NCBI GenBank assembly: GCA_002353575.1
Contig: DEJQ01000013.1
Coordinates: 1 to 27,287, forward strand
DNA: 27,287 bases
Reading direction: 5' to 3'
From: Prevotellaceae bacterium UBA2744
Lineage (GTDB): Bacteria; Bacteroidota; Bacteroidia; Bacteroidales; Bacteroidaceae
Numbering within the stretch: position 1 is the first letter of the stretch; each line of letters opens with the position of its first letter. Under the pieces are notes generated by a model. It was given only the letters and a program-made list of their open reading frames with translations, had not been told where the DNA came from and did not search any database. The translations under genes and the position numbers were made by a program. Shown here one piece after another: positions 15,217 to 23,504 of this stretch.

Positions 15217-16503
15217 TTAGATTTTTGCAAAAGCTTGGTCAAGGTCTGCAATGATATCGTCGATATGTTCCACACCTACTGACAGACGGATAGTTGTCGG
15301 CGTGATGTGCTGCTGCGCCAGTTCTTCCTCGCTCAGCTGAGAGTGGGTGGTCGTTGCGGGATGGATGACGAGCGACTTCACATCGGCTACGTTTGCCAGT
15401 AACGAGAATATCTTCAGATTGTCGATGAATGTCCATGCGTCTTCCTGAGTACCCTTGATTTCGAATGTGAAGATACTACCGGCTCCCTTTGGGAAGTACT
15501 TCTGATAGAGAGCATGGTCGGGATGTGAGGGCAGGGCAGGGTGACTCACACTTTTTACCTTTGGATGTTTCGACAGGTAATCTACTACTTTCAGTGCATT
15601 CTCTACGTGGCGTTCTATTCTGAGTGGCAATGACTCTACTCCCTGCAATAGTATCCATGCGTTGAACGGACTGATAGTTGCACCTGTGTCGCGCAGAATG
15701 ACGGCACGTATTCTGGTTACGAAGGCGGCTGCTCCGGCTACGTCGGCAAATACAGCTCCGTGGTACGACGGGTCTGGTTTTGCTATGGTAGGGTATTTGT
15801 CGGCATTGGCTTTCCAGTCGAACTTGCCAGAGTCGATTATCACTCCGCCAAGAGAACTGCCGTGACCTCCGATGAATTTCGTGGCTGAGTGTACTACGAT
15901 GTCTGCTCCGTGTTCTATCGGACGGAATACGATAGGAGCAAAGGTGTTGTCAACAATCACTACGACGTGGTGCTTGTGAGCGATCTCTGCGATGGCATCC
16001 AGGTTGGTTACGTCTGAATTCGGATTGCCGAATGTTTCTACATACACTGCCTTGGTGTTCGGACGGATGGCTGCTTCAAGTGCCTTCAGGTCGTTGGCGT
16101 TGACGATAGTATTGCTTATTCCCTGAGTGCTCAGCGTGTGGGTAATCAGATTGTAGCTGCCACCATACAGGTTGTCTGCTGCCACGATGTGGTCACCGTT
16201 TTGGGCTATGTTCTGCAGGGCGTATGTGATAGCTGCAGCTCCGCTGGCTACTGCCAGTCCTGCTACTCCGCCTTCCAGTGCGGCTACTCTTTCTTCGAAC
16301 ACTCCCTGAGTGGAGTTTGTCAGTCGTCCGTAGATGTTACCTGCATCGCGAAGTCCGAAGCGGTCGGCTGCGTGCTGTGAGTTGCGGAACACATAACTGG
16401 TGGTCTGGTAGATAGGTACTGCACGTGCATCGGTTGCCGGATCGGCCTGTTCCTGTCCTACATGAAGTGCTAAAGTCTCGATGTGTAAATTCTTTGTTGC
16501 CAT
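15217..16503 (-). CDS. metY: O-acetylhomoserine sulfhydrylase (Cys/Met metabolism PLP enzyme)
   Basis: A 428-aa PLP enzyme of the Cys/Met family. The N-terminus is typical (ETLALHVGQEQADPATDARAVPIYQTTSY), followed by the YGRLTNST active-site region (58-65) and the ETFGNPNS segment (156-163). The lysine that binds PLP is Lys209 in VHSATKFIGGHG. The C-terminus HPATTTHSQLSEEE is characteristic of MetY. It makes homocysteine from O-acetylhomoserine and sulfide in methionine synthesis, or cysteine from O-acetylserine in some hosts. I chose the ATG at 16503 because it gives the usual length and N-terminus; an upstream in-frame ATG at 16557 would run through the predicted -7 box. Flanked by intergenic regions on both sides, so probably monocistronic. 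Confidence 0.95.
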   Translation of the reverse strand: MATKNLHIETLALHVGQEQADPATDARAVPIYQTTSYVFRNSQHAADRFGLRDAGNIYGRLTNSTQGVFEERVAALEGGVAGLAVASGAAAITYALQNIAQNGDHIVAADNLYGGSYNLITHTLSTQGISNTIVNANDLKALEAAIRPNTKAVYVETFGNPNSDVTNLDAIAEIAHKHHVVVIVDNTFAPIVFRPIEHGADIVVHSATKFIGGHGSSLGGVIIDSGKFDWKANADKYPTIAKPDPSYHGAVFADVAGAAAFVTRIRAVILRDTGATISPFNAWILLQGVESLPLRIERHVENALKVVDYLSKHPKVKSVSHPALPSHPDHALYQKYFPKGAGSIFTFEIKGTQEDAWTFIDNLKIFSLLANVADVKSLVIHPATTTHSQLSEEELAQQHITPTTIRLSVGVEHIDDIIADLDQAFAKI

Positions 16504-16554
16504 AATTCTTTTCTTTTTAGTTGTTATTAGTTTATTTGTTTTCGATTTCCGATG

Positions 16555-16584
16555 CAAATGTCCGGGTTTTCATTTTTCTGACAA
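16555..16584 (-). promoter_or_regulatory. Predicted metY promoter
   Basis: On the minus strand: TTG (16584-16582), 19-bp spacer, -7 GACATTTG (16562-16555), one base off TAnnTTTG. Leader about 45 nt. A 6-bp inverted repeat ATACCA...TGGTAT (16611-16628) further upstream is a weak operator candidate. Confidence 0.45.
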
Positions 16585-16689
16585 TACATAGTTCCGATTT
16601 TCGTTTAAATATACCACAATATTGGTATGTCTATGCTACCTTTCATAATATAAGTGTGGTATTCATTACGTCTTAGCCCCTAAAAAACG

Positions 16690-16723
16690 AAAAGGGCTCT
16701 GGTCTCTTTCCTGACCAAAGTCC
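16690..16723 (-). terminator. Terminator of the ExuT-like transporter gene
   Basis: On the minus strand: an 11-position stem (ggactttggtc / gaccagagccc, one mismatch and one G-U) with an 8-nt loop, followed by a T-rich run. It lies about 30 bp past the gene. Confidence 0.85.
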
Positions 16724-16753
16724 TTTATTGTTATTAATAATGTATAGCGAGTA

Positions 16754-18220
16754 TTATTCTGTGATAGGCTCATACTTCGGTACGAGTATCTTCATCAGTG
16801 CCCATGCAATGAGGTATGCCACGGCACAGTAGCAGAATACTATCATGTAGCCGGCTGGTTTTCCTGTCACACCGAAGAACTCGAATGCCTCACCCTGACC
16901 TTCTGCATAGGTGAAGAGCTGGCCTGAACCCCAGTTGATAGCGAATGAGCAGAGACCGCCGAACATAGTGCCGATGCCGGTGATTGATGCGATTGCTGTC
17001 TTAGGGAACATGTCTCCGATGGTAGAGTATAGGTTAGCCGACCAGGACTGGTGTCCTGCACCTGCCAGACCGATGATGATACATGGGAACCATACAGATT
17101 GTGCTGCCAATGGCTGGGCAAACATAGCGAAAATCGGGAAGAATGCGAAGATGAGCATTGCAAGCATACGTCCTGAGTATGGTTCCATGCCTTTCTGCTC
17201 CACGAAGAACTTAGGCAGGTAGCCGCCGCCGATGCTGACTACTGTCACGATGAGGTAGAGCACGAAGATAAGTGCCTGTCCCATCGGGTCTGATGATTTG
17301 TAGCCCAACTCTGAGAAGTAAGCCGGAGCCCAGAACAGGAAGAACCACCATACGCCGTCGGTGAGCAACTTACCTACGATAAATGCCCAGGTCTGGCGGT
17401 AGGCAAAACACTTGATGAAAGGAATCTCCAGATTGTCGTTTGCCTGCAGACGGTTCGGATCTGCTGCAGCCTTTGTGTCTTCTGCCGTAGCATTTTTGTC
17501 CTGCTGGATGTATTCCAGTTCGGCTTTGTTCACATGGCTGCTCTCTGACGGTTTGTTATAGAGTACAGCCCAGAGGATTGCCCAGATGAATCCGATACCA
17601 CCGATGATGATGAATGCCATTTCCCATCCCATAGCCTCAGCCAGTACAGGGATAGTCAGCGGAGCTGCGAGAGCACCTACGCTGGCGCCTGCGTTGAATA
17701 CTGAAGTAGCCAGGGCGCGGTCTTTCTTCGGGAAGTATTCAGCTGTCACCTTGATGGCTGCAGGGAAGTTTCCTGCCTCACCTGTAGCCAATACCATACG
17801 GCAGGCGAGGAAAAGCCAGACAGATACGGTCGAGATGCTCAGAGCCAGTTTGCTGCCTGTCTCTACTGCACGCAGAGCCTCGATGTCGGGAATTTCCAGA
17901 ACGTGCATGGTTACGAGTCCGCATCCAGCATGCAGGCAAGCACCGAGCGACCATATTACGATTGCCCAGATATATCCCTTCTTCGTTCCCATCCAGTCGA
18001 TGAATTTTCCTGCGAAGAGCGAGATTACTGCATAGAAGATAGAGAATACAGCTGTGATTTTTCCATAGTCGGCATCGGTCCAGTGGAAATCAATAGCAAT
18101 AAAATCTTTCCATGTGAGCGACAACACCTGACGGTCCATGTAGTTCACTGTTGTTGCCAGGAAAAGCATAGCACAAATTACCCAGCGGTAGTTTGTCATT
18201 TTTTCTTGAATCTGTGACAT
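16754..18220 (-). CDS. MFS transporter, ExuT/hexuronate-like (anion:cation symporter family)
   Basis: A 488-aa major facilitator with about 12 membrane helices. The N-terminal helix ends in the family motif NYMDRQ (26-31), followed by GKFIDWMGTKKGY (loop 2-3, MFS signature). The charged ACRMVLATGEAGNFPAAIK stretch (about 139-157) is typical of the ACS family, which includes hexuronate (ExuT), glucarate and related sugar-acid transporters. A hydrophilic central loop lies at about 225-265, and a loop of about 20 residues before helix 4 (DIEALRAVETGS) is slightly extended. The substrate is a sugar acid by family inference only; no uronate-degradation gene is next to it. It stands alone between its own promoter and terminator. 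Confidence 0.85.
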   Translation of the reverse strand: MSQIQEKMTNYRWVICAMLFLATTVNYMDRQVLSLTWKDFIAIDFHWTDADYGKITAVFSIFYAVISLFAGKFIDWMGTKKGYIWAIVIWSLGACLHAGCGLVTMHVLEIPDIEALRAVETGSKLALSISTVSVWLFLACRMVLATGEAGNFPAAIKVTAEYFPKKDRALATSVFNAGASVGALAAPLTIPVLAEAMGWEMAFIIIGGIGFIWAILWAVLYNKPSESSHVNKAELEYIQQDKNATAEDTKAAADPNRLQANDNLEIPFIKCFAYRQTWAFIVGKLLTDGVWWFFLFWAPAYFSELGYKSSDPMGQALIFVLYLIVTVVSIGGGYLPKFFVEQKGMEPYSGRMLAMLIFAFFPIFAMFAQPLAAQSVWFPCIIIGLAGAGHQSWSANLYSTIGDMFPKTAIASITGIGTMFGGLCSFAINWGSGQLFTYAEGQGEAFEFFGVTGKPAGYMIVFCYCAVAYLIAWALMKILVPKYEPITE

Positions 18221-18266
18221 AGTATTTAAGTATTTTAGGTTATTATGTTTTTTAATTTTACATTTT

Positions 18267-18274
18267 CAAATGTC
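18267..18274 (-). promoter_or_regulatory. Possible -7 element for the ExuT-like gene
   Basis: GACATTTG on the minus strand, identical to the metY -7 candidate, with a leader of about 40 nt. The -33 region would fall inside the 14-bp tandem array that starts at 18276, which supplies TTG triplets; the best spacing (16 bp) is shorter than usual. Confidence 0.4.
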
Positions 18275-18275
18275 G

Positions 18276-18359
18276 TCAACCACTCATCTCCAACCACTCA
18301 TCTCCAACCACTCATCTCTAACCACTCATCTCCAACCGCTAATCTCTAACCACTAATCA
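18276..18359. repeat. 14-bp tandem repeat array, about six copies
   Basis: Six units of the form CCAACCACTCATCT: units 2 and 3 are identical, unit 1 and unit 4 each differ at one position, and units 5-6 are more diverged (CGCTAATCT, CACTAATCA). The last unit includes the folB stop codon (18353-18355) and the final two codons. The array fills the folB to transporter intergenic region and covers the upstream part of the predicted transporter promoter. Confidence 0.95.
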
Positions 18360-18715
18360 TTAATCTCTATCTCCACTCCCATTCCCCTGCAGTCGGCTCC
18401 CAGTGGCGGATTATCCTTCATTAGGCGCAGTCTTATAGCTTGGATGTCAGGGAATGTCTGCTTGAGTGTCTTCACAATCCTTCCTGCGGCATGTTCCAGC
18501 AGTTGGCTGGGTACAGCCATTTCTCCCTTCACTATTTCGCAGATGTCTGCATAGCTTATGGTTCCTGTCAGGTCGTCTGTCTCCATCGCCTTGGTGAAGT
18601 CGGTTGTTATCTCCAGGTCGATGGTGAAGTCTGCCCCGACGGTCTGTTCCAGTTCCATCACGCCGTGGTTGGCATGTATGTGCAGTCCCTCTATGACAAT
18701 TTTATGCGTCTGCAT
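18353..18715 (-). CDS. folB: Dihydroneopterin aldolase
   Basis: A 120-aa enzyme of folate synthesis that converts 7,8-dihydroneopterin to 6-hydroxymethyl-7,8-dihydropterin and glycolaldehyde. The expected residues are present: HGVMELE (Glu21, pterin binding), TISYADI (Tyr55) and RLMKDNPP with catalytic Lys100. Length equals the family norm. Its ATG lies inside the end of the upstream gene (14-bp overlap), so it is translated with it as the last gene of the aspS cluster. The last codons are made of a diverged tandem-repeat unit. Confidence 0.95.
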   Translation of the reverse strand: MQTHKIVIEGLHIHANHGVMELEQTVGADFTIDLEITTDFTKAMETDDLTGTISYADICEIVKGEMAVPSQLLEHAAGRIVKTLKQTFPDIQAIRLRLMKDNPPLGADCRGMGVEIEIND

Positions 18716-19223
18716 TATCTGTGTTTTCTGTGGTATCAGGTGTCTCGTTGCTGCCTGGCAGGTACCGTTTCAGGGCCTTTGCCACACCGTCTTTCCAGGA
18801 GTTTATGTTGTCGCTGTCGGTCTGCAGACTGCTCACAACCTTGATAATCATGTCGAGTGGCATTCTGTAGCGCAGCATACCTGAAATCAGTTTTGCGTAG
18901 TTCCAGTATTCCTTGTTGAATCGTTCTGACAGTCCCTCGATGGTAGTCTTATATCCTCTTCGGTTTATGAACTGGAAGTCGTATCGTTTCAGTCCCTTTT
19001 CGTCTATATTCTTAATGATGTACCCCGACACGACAGTCTTGGGCAGTGCTATGCCGTCGTCATCGTCCAGCACTCCGGTGAATATCTCGTATGGATATCC
19101 GTCCAGTATGCCTACGAATGCCACCCATTTCTCTTTGTTGTTTTGGAATCGCACTACGTCGCAATCCAAAGTCTTGGGGCGTATTTCGGTTATTTCCGGC
19201 CAGGCTGTTGTGTGTGTGTCCAT
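18702..19223 (-). CDS. Orphan protein resembling the C-terminal TSCPD region of class II ribonucleotide reductase
   Basis: A 173-aa soluble protein. Residues about 15-155 follow the pattern I associate with the tail of B12-dependent (NrdJ-type) ribonucleotide reductases: RPKTLDCDVVRF, KWVAFVGILDGYPYEIFTG, KRYDFQFINRRGYKTTIEGLSERFNKEYWNYAKLISGMLRYRMP and INSWKDGVAKALKRYLPG. The reductase catalytic barrel and the terminal zinc-type cysteine motif are both missing; only Cys21 is present. The C-terminal tail (158-173) is acidic and Thr/Asn-rich. It lies 5 bp after aspS and overlaps folB, so it is part of that operon. Function is not known; a nucleotide-sensing or reductase-partner role is speculation. 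Confidence 0.75.
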   Translation of the reverse strand: MDTHTTAWPEITEIRPKTLDCDVVRFQNNKEKWVAFVGILDGYPYEIFTGVLDDDDGIALPKTVVSGYIIKNIDEKGLKRYDFQFINRRGYKTTIEGLSERFNKEYWNYAKLISGMLRYRMPLDMIIKVVSSLQTDSDNINSWKDGVAKALKRYLPGSNETPDTTENTDNADA

Positions 19224-19228
19224 ATTGA

Positions 19229-20989
19229 TTATTCCTTTGGCAGGTTGAGTGCTATGAAGTCTTCGTCAAGCTGCTTCTGATCTACGAAGCTTGGCGCATC
19301 GAGCATCACGTCGCGTCCGCTGTTGTTCTTCGGGAATGCGATGCAGTCGCGGATTGAGTCCAGTCCGGCGAAGATGCTTACCCAGCGGTCCAGTCCGTAT
19401 GCGAGTCCTCCGTGAGGCGGAGCTCCGTACTTGAATGCGTTCATCAGGAATCCGAACTGCTCTTCTGCTTTCTCTGGTGTGAAACCGAGAATCTCGAACA
19501 TCTTAGCCTGCAGTTTCGGGTCGTGGATACGGATTGAGCCGCCGCCCACTTCCACTCCGTTGCATACCATGTCGTATGCATCGGCACGCACTGCAGCCGG
19601 ATCGGTGTCGAGCAGTGGTATGTCTTCGTCCATCGGGTGTGTGAACGGGTGGTGCATTGCCATCAGTCGGTTCTCCTCGTCGCTCCATTCGAACATAGGG
19701 AATTCCGTTACCCAGAGCAGTGCAAACTTGTTTTTGTCGCGCAGTCCCAGGCGGTCGCCCATCTCCAGACGCAGTTCACAGAGCTGCTTGCGGGTCTTCA
19801 TGGCATCGTCGCCCGAGAGTATAAGTATCAGGTCGCCCGGTTTTGCATCCATCTTCTCCTTCAGTGCGTTCAGGTCGTCGGCAGTGTAGAACTTATCCAC
19901 GCTCGACTTCACTGAGCCGTCTTCCTGCACGCGGGCATATACCATTCCTTTCGCGCCTATCTGCGGACGTTTCACCCATTCGGTCAGCTTGTCTATGTCT
20001 TTTCTTGTATATGATGCACAGCCCGGCACGCAGATTCCGCCTATGTATGCAGCGGAGTCAAACACGCTGAACGTACCTTTCTTCATTACGTCGTCCAGTT
20101 CTACGAATTCCATGCCGAAACGCATATCCGGCTTGTCGGAACCGAATCGCTTCATACATTCTATCCAGGGCAGGCGCAGGAAGTCGCCTTCCAGTTCTAC
20201 TCCGCGCAGTTCCTTGAAGAGGTGCTTTGCCATTCCTTCGAAGGTCTGTATGATGTCTTCCTGTGTTACGAACGACATCTCGCAGTCGATCTGTGTGAAC
20301 TCGGGCTGGCGGTCGGCTCTCAGGTCTTCGTCGCGGAAACACTTTACGATCTGAAAGTAGCGGTCCATGCCAGCCACCATCAGCAGCTGCTTCAGTGTCT
20401 GTGGCGACTGTGGCAGGGCGTAGAACTGTCCCGGGTTCATTCTCGACGGCACGATGAAGTCGCGTGCACCCTCCGGGGTCGATCCGATGAGCATTGGTGT
20501 TTCTATCTCGAGGAATCCGAGGTTCGACAGGTAGTTTCTCACGGCGATGCAGAACTTGTGTCTCAGTTCCAGGTTCTTTCTCACCGCACTGCGTCTGAGG
20601 TCCAGATAGCGGTACTTCATTCTCAGGTCGTCGCCGCCGTCCGAGTTGTCCTCGATGGTGAAAGGCGGAGTGAGTGAAGCGTTCAGCACGTTCAGCGTAT
20701 CTACTTCTATCTCAATGTCGCCTGTCGGTATGTTCTTGTTTTTGCTGTATCGTTCTGCAACCGTACCTGTCACCTGTATCACATACTCGCGTCCCAGTTT
20801 GTTTGCCTGGTCGCAGAGTGGTGCGTTTGTTTCTTCGTTAAATACTAATTGGGTAATACCATAGCGGTCGCGCAAGTCCACGAATGTGAGTGCTCCCATC
20901 TTACGTGTGCGCTGCACCCATCCTGCCAGCGTCACCTTTTTTCCTGCATCCTCGATGCGCAATTCGCCTGCTGTATGTGTTCTGTACAT
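19229..20989 (-). CDS. aspS: Aspartate--tRNA ligase
   Basis: A 586-aa bacterial-type class IIb aminoacyl-tRNA synthetase that charges tRNA-Asp. The N-terminal OB-fold anticodon-binding domain has LAGWVQRTRKMGALTFVDLRD (21-41). Motif 1 is around FLEIETPML (159-167), motif 2 is FRDEDLRADRQPEFTQID (218-235), the bacterial GAD insertion follows, and motif 3 is GGLAYGLDRW near the C-terminus. I chose the ATG at 20989 (MYRTHTAGEL) because it gives the family N-terminus and lies 18 nt after the predicted transcription start; the frame is open further upstream to 21115 but that stretch is repeat DNA. First gene of an aspS-TSCPD-folB cluster. Confidence 0.98.
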   Translation of the reverse strand: MYRTHTAGELRIEDAGKKVTLAGWVQRTRKMGALTFVDLRDRYGITQLVFNEETNAPLCDQANKLGREYVIQVTGTVAERYSKNKNIPTGDIEIEVDTLNVLNASLTPPFTIEDNSDGGDDLRMKYRYLDLRRSAVRKNLELRHKFCIAVRNYLSNLGFLEIETPMLIGSTPEGARDFIVPSRMNPGQFYALPQSPQTLKQLLMVAGMDRYFQIVKCFRDEDLRADRQPEFTQIDCEMSFVTQEDIIQTFEGMAKHLFKELRGVELEGDFLRLPWIECMKRFGSDKPDMRFGMEFVELDDVMKKGTFSVFDSAAYIGGICVPGCASYTRKDIDKLTEWVKRPQIGAKGMVYARVQEDGSVKSSVDKFYTADDLNALKEKMDAKPGDLILILSGDDAMKTRKQLCELRLEMGDRLGLRDKNKFALLWVTEFPMFEWSDEENRLMAMHHPFTHPMDEDIPLLDTDPAAVRADAYDMVCNGVEVGGGSIRIHDPKLQAKMFEILGFTPEKAEEQFGFLMNAFKYGAPPHGGLAYGLDRWVSIFAGLDSIRDCIAFPKNNSGRDVMLDAPSFVDQKQLDEDFIALNLPKE

Positions 20990-21013
20990 AGTTAGTTCTG
21001 TTTTATTTTCCGA

Positions 21014-21044
21014 CAAAGGTACGAGTAAGCGAGCAAAATACAAA
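21014..21044 (-). promoter_or_regulatory. Predicted aspS promoter
   Basis: On the minus strand: -33 TTTG (21044-21041), 19-bp spacer, -7 TACCTTTG (21021-21014), a perfect consensus. It lies within the first copy of the tandem repeat 21015-21160; the second copy carries TACCTTTC at the matching place. Confidence 0.75.
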
Positions 21045-21160
21045 AAAAACTTGTTTATTTTTAATTTCGAGCGAGAGTACCTTGCACGCAGTGAAAGGTA
21101 CGAGTAAGCGAGCAAAATACAAAAAAACTTGTTTATTTTTATATTCGAGCGAGAGTACCT
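21015..21160. repeat. Tandem duplication of a promoter-containing segment, 79-bp period
   Basis: Copy 1 starts at 21015 and copy 2 at 21094. About 67 bp of each are nearly identical (starting aaaggtacgagtaagcgagc, ending cgagcgagagtacct); they differ in the length of the A run and near the centre (ttaattt versus tatatt). Each copy is bounded by the inverted ends AGGTAC / GTACCT. Each holds a -33 box and a -7-like box for the minus strand. Confidence 0.95.
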
Positions 21161-21178
21161 GCCCCCTTCCTTCTGCTA

Positions 21179-23407
21179 TCAGAATGGCATGCCGACGGCA
21201 AAGTGGAAGGCGAAGTCGCGGCTCAGTTTCGGGTGGTAGATGGGGAAGTGGTCCCTGCCGCTCTCAGCCGGGTTTATAGCCTTCATGCCCATGTCGAATC
21301 GCAGGATGAAGAAGCTCAGGTCCATTCTTATTCCCAGTCCGTAGCTGGCTGCTATCTGTTCCCAGAACTTGTCGAACCTGAACTGTCCGTTCGGCTGGTC
21401 TCTGTAGTCGCGTATGGTCCACACGTTTCCGGCATCTACGAAGAGTGCTCCGTGCAGTTTCCAGAACAGATGCGAGCGCACCTCCATCGAGACTATCAGT
21501 TTTATGTCGCCCGACTGGTTGATGAAGTTTATCCTCTTGTCGGGGCTGTGGTATCCGCCTGGTCCCAGTGCTCTCACCGACCATCCTCTCACGCTGTTTG
21601 CGCCGCCGGCAAAGTATCTCTTCTCGAAGGGCAGGATCGACGAGTTGCCATACGGGTAGGCTATGCCGAATCCTACGTGCCATGCCAGCGAGTTGTTGCG
21701 GTCCAGGCGGAAGCTCTTGGCGTAGTCGAAGTCGAACTTCACGTACTGTGCGTATGCTATTCCGCAGAAGGTGTATTGTCCTGCCCGGTTCTGTTTCCCT
21801 CGTGCTATGCCGGTGGCAAGCCTCAGGACGTTTCCCGATGTCTCTATGCTGATGCGGAAGGTGTGTGCCGTCTTGCCGAAGGTCTGCTGGGCTGCACCCA
21901 GCGAGTTGTAGGTGTAGGTATATCCCATCTTCGTGATGAGCAGGTTCTCGTAGTTGTATCTCAGGATGGCGTTGCTCTTGCCCAGCGAGTCGAGGTATGT
22001 CTCCTTGAACGTAGCCGACATCCAGGGCATATACACATAGTTCACCTCCAGCAGGTCGAATCTGTGCGCCACCCTTCTCCTGTTGCTCAGCCATCTGTAT
22101 CTCCAGGCTCCGGTCAGCACTCTCCGGTGGAATTCGGGGCGGTTCTGCAGGTTGTACTGCAGGGATATTTCCGAGGTCGAGTTGTGCCTTACTGCCCAGT
22201 CTTTCTTTACGAATGGCAGCAGGAACGACGGGAAGGTCAGTTTTGCCTCGGCACTGAACTCCAGATAGTGGTGTCCGTCATAGCCCTCCAGTCCGGTGAT
22301 TGCCTCGTATGCCTGACGCACCTTGAGCGATGCTGTCTCGCTGCCCCTGAACACGTTCTTGTGGCTTATGGTTGCAGAAATGGCTGCACCCAGGTCGCCG
22401 GCTGTGTTCGTGGCTTCCACGTCGGCGCCGATGGAGTAGGGGCGCGTGTGGCTTACCAGCATCTTCACGTCCAGTGTGTCGCTGCCCTCCCGCTCGTCAA
22501 ACATAATCGAGGTGAACGCCACTCCGGGCAGTCGCTGGAAGTTGGAGTATGTCTGTTTCGTGTGGTTGTCGTTGTATGCTTCTGCCGACTTTATCAGGGT
22601 GTTCGACGAGTAGAAATTCTTTCTGAAGTGATACCTTCCGTCGCTCTCTGGCAGATATGTGATGTTGCCGATGTAATATTTCCTGTGCGGTTCGAAGTCC
22701 GAGCGTCCGTTCTCCAGGTGCAGTCCCACGTTCATCGTCAGGTCTGTCTGCTTGCTTCCTCTTATGGTGTCAATCCTGAACTTTATGTCTTCCTTCGTGA
22801 ACTTGTAGTACCCGATGCTGCGCAGTTTCGTTGCGATGCGATTGCGTTCCGCGTTCAGCAGGTTTATGTCCAGCGGCATATTCTCGCTGAGCACCGATTC
22901 CTCCTTGTCCGTCTCTGCGAGCACAGAGTCGAGTGCCGGGTCCTCAACGTGGCGGCTGATGCTCTTCACATAGTATCTTTCGCCCGGCTTCACGTCGTAC
23001 AGCAGCTTCAGCCTTTGTTTCTTCTCCTGCTTCTTTATATCTACGTCGGCCTGCAGGTATCCGCTGTTTGCCAGCACCCTTGCCATGTTGGCAGCCGAAC
23101 TCAGGGCCTTCTCCTCGTCGTACTTCACCGGTGCCTGGCCTATCTTTCTCAGCACCCTCGTAATCCATCGTGTCGAATCCGCTCCGCCCATGGCATACAC
23201 CCCAAGCGGGATGTTCATTCCGAACCACTTCCGGTTCGGCGTCTGCTGTATGTATGCCGCCAGGTTATACTCCTTCAGCTGTTTCGGCTCCTGCGGATAC
23301 TGCACCTTCGCGCTCTTCAGCAGCAGCTCGTCGTCCTCCAGGAACTTGCTCACCGAACAGCCCGTGACCGTACATCCCACGCAGATGTACAGCACGCATT
23401 TCATCAT
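21179..23407 (-). CDS. TamA/BamA-like Omp85 outer-membrane lipoprotein
   Basis: A 742-aa protein from this start. The N-terminus MMKCVLYICVGCTVTGCSVSKFL has a signal with lipobox VTGC, so it is probably lipidated. POTRA-like segments follow (about 30-270, including KPGERYYVKSI and MNVGLHLENG), then a 16-strand Omp85 barrel (about 330-742) with the strand-lid motif VRGW at about 600 and a C-terminal Phe (HFAVGMPF). The family assembles or translocates outer-membrane proteins or lipids. The ATG at 23407 fits a leader of 35 nt from the -7 box at 23449-23456; an in-frame ATG at 23437 would leave only about 5 nt. It may carry long antisense open frames because of its biased codon use; I do not count those. 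Confidence 0.9.
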   Translation of the reverse strand: MMKCVLYICVGCTVTGCSVSKFLEDDELLLKSAKVQYPQEPKQLKEYNLAAYIQQTPNRKWFGMNIPLGVYAMGGADSTRWITRVLRKIGQAPVKYDEEKALSSAANMARVLANSGYLQADVDIKKQEKKQRLKLLYDVKPGERYYVKSISRHVEDPALDSVLAETDKEESVLSENMPLDINLLNAERNRIATKLRSIGYYKFTKEDIKFRIDTIRGSKQTDLTMNVGLHLENGRSDFEPHRKYYIGNITYLPESDGRYHFRKNFYSSNTLIKSAEAYNDNHTKQTYSNFQRLPGVAFTSIMFDEREGSDTLDVKMLVSHTRPYSIGADVEATNTAGDLGAAISATISHKNVFRGSETASLKVRQAYEAITGLEGYDGHHYLEFSAEAKLTFPSFLLPFVKKDWAVRHNSTSEISLQYNLQNRPEFHRRVLTGAWRYRWLSNRRRVAHRFDLLEVNYVYMPWMSATFKETYLDSLGKSNAILRYNYENLLITKMGYTYTYNSLGAAQQTFGKTAHTFRISIETSGNVLRLATGIARGKQNRAGQYTFCGIAYAQYVKFDFDYAKSFRLDRNNSLAWHVGFGIAYPYGNSSILPFEKRYFAGGANSVRGWSVRALGPGGYHSPDKRINFINQSGDIKLIVSMEVRSHLFWKLHGALFVDAGNVWTIRDYRDQPNGQFRFDKFWEQIAASYGLGIRMDLSFFILRFDMGMKAINPAESGRDHFPIYHPKLSRDFAFHFAVGMPF

Positions 23408-23448
23408 TCTGAGTATGTTTTGGTGCACTTGTTTCATAAAAAATCGGA

Positions 23449-23456
23449 CAAATGTA
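23449..23456 (-). promoter_or_regulatory. Predicted -7 element for the Omp85 gene
   Basis: TACATTTG on the minus strand, a perfect TAnnTTTG match. It is only 23 bp from the divergent -7 box for the methyltransferase gene, so the two promoters overlap. Confidence 0.55.
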
Positions 23457-23479
23457 CATACATTTTTTCTTTTTCTCTC

Positions 23480-23487
23480 TATCTTTG
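23480..23487 (+). promoter_or_regulatory. Predicted -7 element for the SpoU/TrmH gene
   Basis: TATCTTTG, a perfect TAnnTTTG match, 17 bp before the ATG at 23505. The -33 region is only a T run. Confidence 0.55.
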
Positions 23488-23504
23488 CCCAACAGATTGA
23501 TTCT

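Noticed and set aside
16504..16680. SAM or similar riboswitch upstream of metY
   Set aside because: The predicted leader is only about 45 nt and shows no recognisable riboswitch fold.
18276..18359. CRISPR array
   Set aside because: Units are 14 bp and directly adjoining without spacers; this is a simple tandem repeat.
21203..23500. A very long open frame (765 codons) on the plus strand opposite the Omp85 gene
   Set aside because: It mirrors the codon periodicity of the Omp85 gene, has no recognisable domain (Val/Cys/His-rich composition), and the minus-strand protein is a clear Omp85 member.
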